A stretch of 64,000 nucleotides of DNA from Thysanoteuthis rhombus (lineage: Eukaryota > Mollusca > Cephalopoda > Oegopsida > Thysanoteuthidae): NCBI GenBank assembly GCA_963457665.1, contig OY735222.1:37754891-37818890 (forward strand). The letters are read 5' to 3'. This document shows, in pieces, positions 58,965 through 64,000 of the stretch. A program made the position numbers and the translations under genes. The notes under the pieces were generated by a model. That model did not search any database, had not been told where the DNA came from, and saw nothing but the letters and a program-made list of their open reading frames with translations. Numbering within the stretch: position 1 is the first letter of the stretch; the number at the start of each line of letters is the position of its first letter.

Positions 58965-59410
58965 GGCCTGCTCGGAAAGTATCCGACCATTTGATATTAA
59001 CAAAAAAATGACCCACCTAGGGTAATGGCACTTAAGTCCCCTACGAAGTATTTGGACCTCACACACTTATCCTAGCATCACTTCCACAGTCTGAAATCTC
59101 CTACTTTTCAACAGCAAAAAGCGAGAAGTCACAGGGGGCCCAAATATGGACAATACAGAAGCTGATAGACTTAGATGAGGCAATCTTTTACCCCAAAAAC
59201 CTAGTAACAAAGATGAAGGATGGATCAGCTCAGTTATAGTGAATGTAAGTCACAGTACAAAGGCTCAGCAAAGTCTCATAGCTGACAGAGTAACCCCACA
59301 GGACATTTTATGTGCACACATACACAGTAGGGTTCCGTCTGATTAGTCGCCAAGTTACAGTAGGGCTGAACAACTGCATAGATATTCAAAACGTTTGAAG
59401 ATTTTTGTGA
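58965..59410 (-). mobile_element. Decayed mariner-like element
   Basis: The plus strand begins 'gaggcctgctcggaaagtat' then 'ccgacc', a mariner-type end. The block at 59305-59395 ('cacatacacagtagggttcc', 'gtcgccaagttac', 'gatattcaaaacg') is similar to 19400-19480. No open transposase frame. Confidence 0.5.
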
Positions 59411-59739
59411 CAGATCTTGTAAATGCTGGCTTGGGATGACATTTTCTAAGTAGTGTCCCTGTTCTTTACAGGTAGATGTTTCCTGCTTGCCAAGAGACAG
59501 TTACCAAATATTATATGCATGTTTCTTGTTTATTCCTGTAGATTATATATGGAGCTTGGAGTGGCAACCTCTGTTGCAGTTTCAGTAGTAAGTAAATTTA
59601 ACAGGGTGGAGTTGCTGGCCCCCTCGTCAACCTTCTCCCTTTACTCAGACTTGGGACCAGCTATGACCATGCTGCAGGTTTTTTTCTATATCTCTGAATT
59701 TTTTAGATGAAGTATTATTATTATTTCTATTATTATTAG

Positions 59740-60000
59740 GACACATAGCATAGTGGTTACAGAATCAGACAAAATTACTGCAAATAATCTGATGGTTCTA
59801 GATTCAATCCCAGTGTGAGACAATAATAATACTACTAATGCTAAGAGGGGAGTACGGTCAGTATACCCCCGTCAGTTAAATAAAGGGTTCGTTTCGTTAC
59901 TTCCCCACACCTACCAGATGATACCTGATGAAGGCTGTAGAGTACAATGGCCGAAACTGTATGAAAAACAACCAAGATGAGGAAAGTCCAAATAATAATA
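59740..60000 (+). mobile_element. tRNA-derived SINE with conserved 3' domain
   Basis: A (ATT)n-like stretch at 59711-59740 precedes an A-box-like 'acatagcatagtggttacag' and a B-box-like 'ggttctagattcaatccc' (59794-59811). The 3' domain is ACCTGATGAAGGCT…GGCCGAAACTGT at 59922-59957. It has a different tRNA-like head from the 52030 family but the same 3' domain. Confidence 0.65.
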
Positions 60001-62029
60001 GAAATAGGTTTTTTTCTGTTAGAGTAACTTTCTCTCAAATGAACTGCCTTATTAGGCTAAAACGCTTTAGCTAAGGGGAAATTGGATCCATTCCAAAAGG
60101 CATTAGTTTAAAGTAAACTGCCTTGGCATTTTCAACACTGATAGACATTTATTTATAATTCCATATCCACAAATTTATTATACACAGATGAAAGAAATCT
60201 TATATTTTACTACACTATTCATTATTACATTCACTATTCACTTTAGGAAAGAAAAGTGAAATTTTCTCATAAACCAAAATTATAATGAAAGGCTACCAGT
60301 AAAATAGCAGATAAAACTAACAGATATTTTATTCAAAACGCTTTGATCTTTTAAAACTGTGATTTCTAACCTTTTCAAAATCATTCCATACTTCCGTCAA
60401 TAAGATTATTAGTTTTCCCCCATTTCTATTGAAGCATGTTACAACAAAGAAAAATTTTGAATAATTATTTTATTTTGTGTATAATTACACAGCTTCATAA
60501 TGAAATCAGTTTAATTTCATAATTATATAGCTGCTGCTATATATTTGCTACTCAAAGAAAACAAGCAAAAATAATCAGGAACACATCATCCAATAGATTT
60601 GCATTTTTACCTAAGTTTTATTTCCCCTTTGGACTCTCCTACACCCAGTGGGGAACCACAGCTTTAGAATAATACAGTACAACAATCAAGTGGCCTAGTC
60701 CACTGCAAAATGTGATGGGATGATAAGTCAAAAAGTAATGCATTTCTTTCACCCATTAAACATGAAACTCACATTACGACCTTACCTACAGAAAAGCTTG
60801 TATTATCAAATACATAATGTGACTCATTGATTATGCTTGCCAAACCATAAAAAGTAGACGTCTAGCTGAAAATCCCACAGCTCTTATAAATTCAAATTTC
60901 ATACTAAACAAAGAAAAAAAACATTACAAACTAAGCAAAAATATTTATCATTCTTTTCATAAAATAAAGACCTAAATTTTCAGAACCAGTTGAAATTTTG
61001 GACAAGCATTTTTATTTTTGCAGTCTTTCTCCATTTCCTAACCTAGTGACTATCTACAAACGACAAAAAGAAATCTTTCAATTTATACAGATGCAGTTTT
61101 GTATGGTCACTCTGTCCGAAAGTACACCAAACACTCGCCCTATTCAAAGCAAAATAATTAAATAAATAGAATTAAATTGAAGTGAGTTGCTAAAACTAGC
61201 TTACTCATTCATCTACAATACTATGTCTCTTCCATAATAGCATGTACATTTCATGTATTAACTATTATGGGACAGATGTAGTACTATCTGGTGTATAATG
61301 GGAACTCCTATTTTCTGTCAAGAAGAAAGCTTGCATGTATTTTATTTTCATGTTTAATACGACGTCTAACTTTTCAGCAAAACCCATCCCTTGGGAATAA
61401 TGCGTCATGCTAAATTTATTGAGAAAGAAATCTCAGAAGTATAAAGGTTTCAGTCAGAAAACAGTTGAAATAGAGGGAGAGATTAGCAACTATTTATTTA
61501 TTAGAACCATTGACTCTGAGATACCTAATTTTTTTCCAATCCAAGCCAAAAAATTCTTCAAAACATTATATATCAATCAGTAATTAGGTGCTCAAGAACT
61601 TGACTATTTTCATTATAACCAGTTCCAAAGTTCAATATATTTTGCATTTTGTCGATGTTATAGCAAAATCAATAAAATCTGTCAATTGTGAAGAAAAACA
61701 TTTTTGTTTATAAAATGTAAACAAACATTTGGATCGGCCATAATTCACCCCCTCCCCGACACACACCAAGGTAGAATCATGCCACAAGCCTACAAACATA
61801 ATTTCATGGAAAAGTATTAAGGAATGACAAAATTATCCTATTGAGAAAAAAAAAGGAGAGAACAATGATGACGACACCCATAGCAAATAATAGTCCCGGG
61901 CTTTTTTTCCACAGGGGACAATAATACTGCTTTTACCATTTCAACAGTTTCTTAGAATCCTTCTTTTATCAGAGACATTTTAGGAGCCTAAACTTGTTTG
62001 GTTGCTCAAATAAGGCAAAGATGAGTGTT

Positions 62030-62600
62030 TTTGCCACAAGAATGAATCTACTGGTTGTATACATAGAATGGTCAGCCATGAAGAGTTCATTAGCATGGTA
62101 AGTCATTCTAGACAAACAAAGGCAGTTGTATACACAGTAAATATATTGTCTACTTTGAAAAGAATCATCAACATTCCAAGCTAAATTGGAGTCAGATGTT
62201 ACTAAATGTAGAAACTCTGGACAATTGGAACTTTTCTGTCAAGCGGATGTTGTTACCATATTTCAGCCAACCCATTCTACAGCCTTCTTCAGGTGTATAA
62301 TCCTTGAAGAGAGAGGAAGGTCTTTTTTTTTCTTTTATAAGCAAGATGGTGACAGAAAATAATTGCTAAAGTACGGACTGGATTGGTTCTTTCCCATTAT
62401 GAGAGGTACACGAATGATACCATTCACTGCCACTCATGAAAAGTTCATTAGCATTTAATCTATCCACAGGAGTGTTCTCAAACTCCTTCTTTGCTGATAA
62501 AAAACAACACCGGGTTGAAATCTAAACAAACGAAAAAAAACTATACAATGGATAGTCTGAAAAATTGTGGCAAAATCATCAACAACACAAAAAAGTTCAT
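62030..62600. repeat. Diverged direct duplication
   Basis: 'gccatgaagagttcattagc' at 62075 and 'ctcatgaaaagttcattagc' at 62435, and 'atcatcaaca' at 62164 and 62576, recur in the same order about 360-410 bp apart. A minus-strand SINE 3' domain (62250-62298: CACCTGAAGAAGGCT…TTGGCTGAAATATGG) lies between them. Confidence 0.4.
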
Positions 62601-62807
62601 TTGTCAGAACCAAGCTAAGAAAGTTGTACACACAAGTTAACCATTTATGAGAGGGGCTTCAAGAGAGAGGGACCATTGTATACAGCTGTTACTTGATTGA
62701 TTCAAGAAAAATTATGAAACTCTTACACTAGTGAAGTGACAGCCCAATTTTGGCTTTTGATTTTAACACTAAATTTCTATAAGAGAACAGATCTGAGTAG
62801 TCACTCA

Positions 62808-63212
62808 ATAGAAACCATGTGACCAACATCTTTTAGCAGTATACTGTGTTAGGGTTGATCAATGAAAAACAATGGGAAAAAGGAATGATCAACGAATAAG
62901 TTGATTTTCTCGCCTTTTGTTGGGCGATAATTACCAAAAAAAAAAGTCCTCAACATAAAACAAGCATGAACAATATAGCATAAATTTACATTCCAAATTG
63001 GATCCCACACTAAAAACCTATTCGGGGGGAATTTAAAAAAAGAAAAAAAAAAGTTTTTTCTCAGTAAATGTTCAAATTTTCAGCTCTCTAGCTCAATTGG
63101 TGCAGGCTGTACATGTGATAAATACATACATACATACATACATAGCCAGCCAGCCAGCTCGACTTCAAAACAGGAAGTAACCTATGTTGACAGTTTTGGT
63201 TGAAGGTTTCTA
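62808..63212 (+). mobile_element. MITE family A, copy 7
   Basis: Left end 'actcaatagaaaccatg' and right end 'gttgaaggtttctaatgagt', so the inverted match reaches ACTCAATAGAAACC against ACTCATTAGAAACC. Internal blocks are 'ttagggttgatcaat', 'gccttttgttgggcgataat', 'agctctctagctcaattggt' and a CATA tetranucleotide run at 63124-63142. Confidence 0.75.
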
Positions 63213-63214
63213 AT

Positions 63215-64000
63215 GAGTATGTTGAGTGAGAAAGGATTCTACACAGTAGGAAGATCATAAACAATAATCAAGTATACGTCTTAGCAGTAAACAGCTAAGC
63301 TATAGAAGTGCTTCACTTGTAGGAAATATTCACCAGCAGTGCAATTGATACTACAGATATGCGTCGACTCGTGTCCGATTATGGACAGAAGTTGACCATT
63401 ATACGGTGAAGTGAAATATATACGTACAGCCCAACATAAAGAGTAAAGTTTGGGAAGTGATGTGCTGCGAGGGGAATAGGCTTTCCGCTTTCTGAAGAGG
63501 AAAGAACAAATGTCATTCACTATGTTGCTTTCACTAAGTCATTAGCTCAATTTAGCAAGCTCTTTTGCTTCTTCCTTGCTTTTCCTGTCTAGAAGGCTTG
63601 AAACAAACATATACACCGCATTCTCTTTAGCAATCTAACAATAATGATCAAAATTATCATTCGCTATTGAACCATAAAACCACAATGACTGAAACTCCCA
63701 TAATCCGCAGTTAATGGGTTTTAAGCTCTTATGATAGAGTATATATGATTGGATATTAGTCGGTTGAGTGTAAGTCAATATATAAGTTCTATCTTCCATA
63801 ACTGAAGCATTTGATATTACTCCAGTATATACTTATTCAAAAGTTCCCAAGCTTTTTTATCACAATTACCCTCTAGTAACTTTTCAGAAGTAAATTTACC
63901 CCAATTTCTTTTTTTTCAGTAATTTGAGTTTACATTTCTTACATACTAAAACAAGTGACAAAGGGTAAATTTGAAAATATTGTTTTCAACATTACTATTT
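63215..64000. other. Nothing recognised; IPPK first exon probably beyond
   Basis: Searched on the minus strand for the IPPK start with a W-x-Y-x-GEGN motif and a donor in phase with 58617; none was found here or in 58620-63214. Confidence 0.4.

Noticed and set aside
61730..61760. GEGVN-like minus-strand reading as the missing IPPK first exon
   Set aside because: No W-x-Y before it, no start codon in a family-like position and no donor in the right phase after it.

Overview
The window is animal nuclear DNA: AT-rich, with small exons in long introns, GT-AG splicing and a heavy load of old transposable elements. Many copies of a motif close to AAGGGAGRTAAC, which I associate with molluscan genomes, together with tRNA-derived SINEs and mariner, hAT, pogo and LINE remnants, suggest a mollusc, perhaps a cephalopod. 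That is an inference, because no species-specific sequence was recognised. No bacterial, phage or CRISPR-type content was seen.

Three real genes were found, all on the minus strand. (1) TYW3, a wybutosine-synthesis methyltransferase for tRNA-Phe, is complete: seven exons between 14814 and 6562 encode 249 residues. (2) A signal recognition particle (7SL) RNA gene of about 300 nt lies at 16035-15736, roughly 0.9 kb upstream of the TYW3 start codon, with an upstream TATA-like box and a T-run terminator. (3) IPPK, the inositol-pentakisphosphate 2-kinase that makes IP6, occupies 58617-29514: thirteen exons encode 449 residues up to the stop, and only the first coding exon (start Met and glycine-rich loop) is missing, most likely beyond position 64000. 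All twenty exons were joined by reading splice sites and phase by hand; every junction keeps frame and the translations follow the families.

Layout: 1-6500 is repeat-rich and gene-free (LINE 3' ends, a hAT-like element, a nested palindrome, a TA microsatellite). 6538-14814 is TYW3, with MITEs in its introns. 14815-16400 holds the TYW3 promoter side, the 7SL RNA gene and an unexplained GC-rich structured segment. 16900-29450 is intergenic and full of LINE, SINE, mariner and hAT debris. 29462-64000 is IPPK, its introns packed with a 0.4-kb MITE family, a 1.8-kb foldback element, a partial duplicate of one exon, and mariner, hAT and SINE relics.

The genes do not form a pathway. TYW3 acts in tRNA modification, 7SL RNA in co-translational protein targeting and IPPK in inositol phosphate metabolism. 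No clearly new biological system was found. The best leads are the SINE-borne structured domain with compensatory stem changes and a partly hammerhead-like core, the unidentified structured segment beside the 7SL gene, and the duplicated IPPK exon with an intact splice donor.
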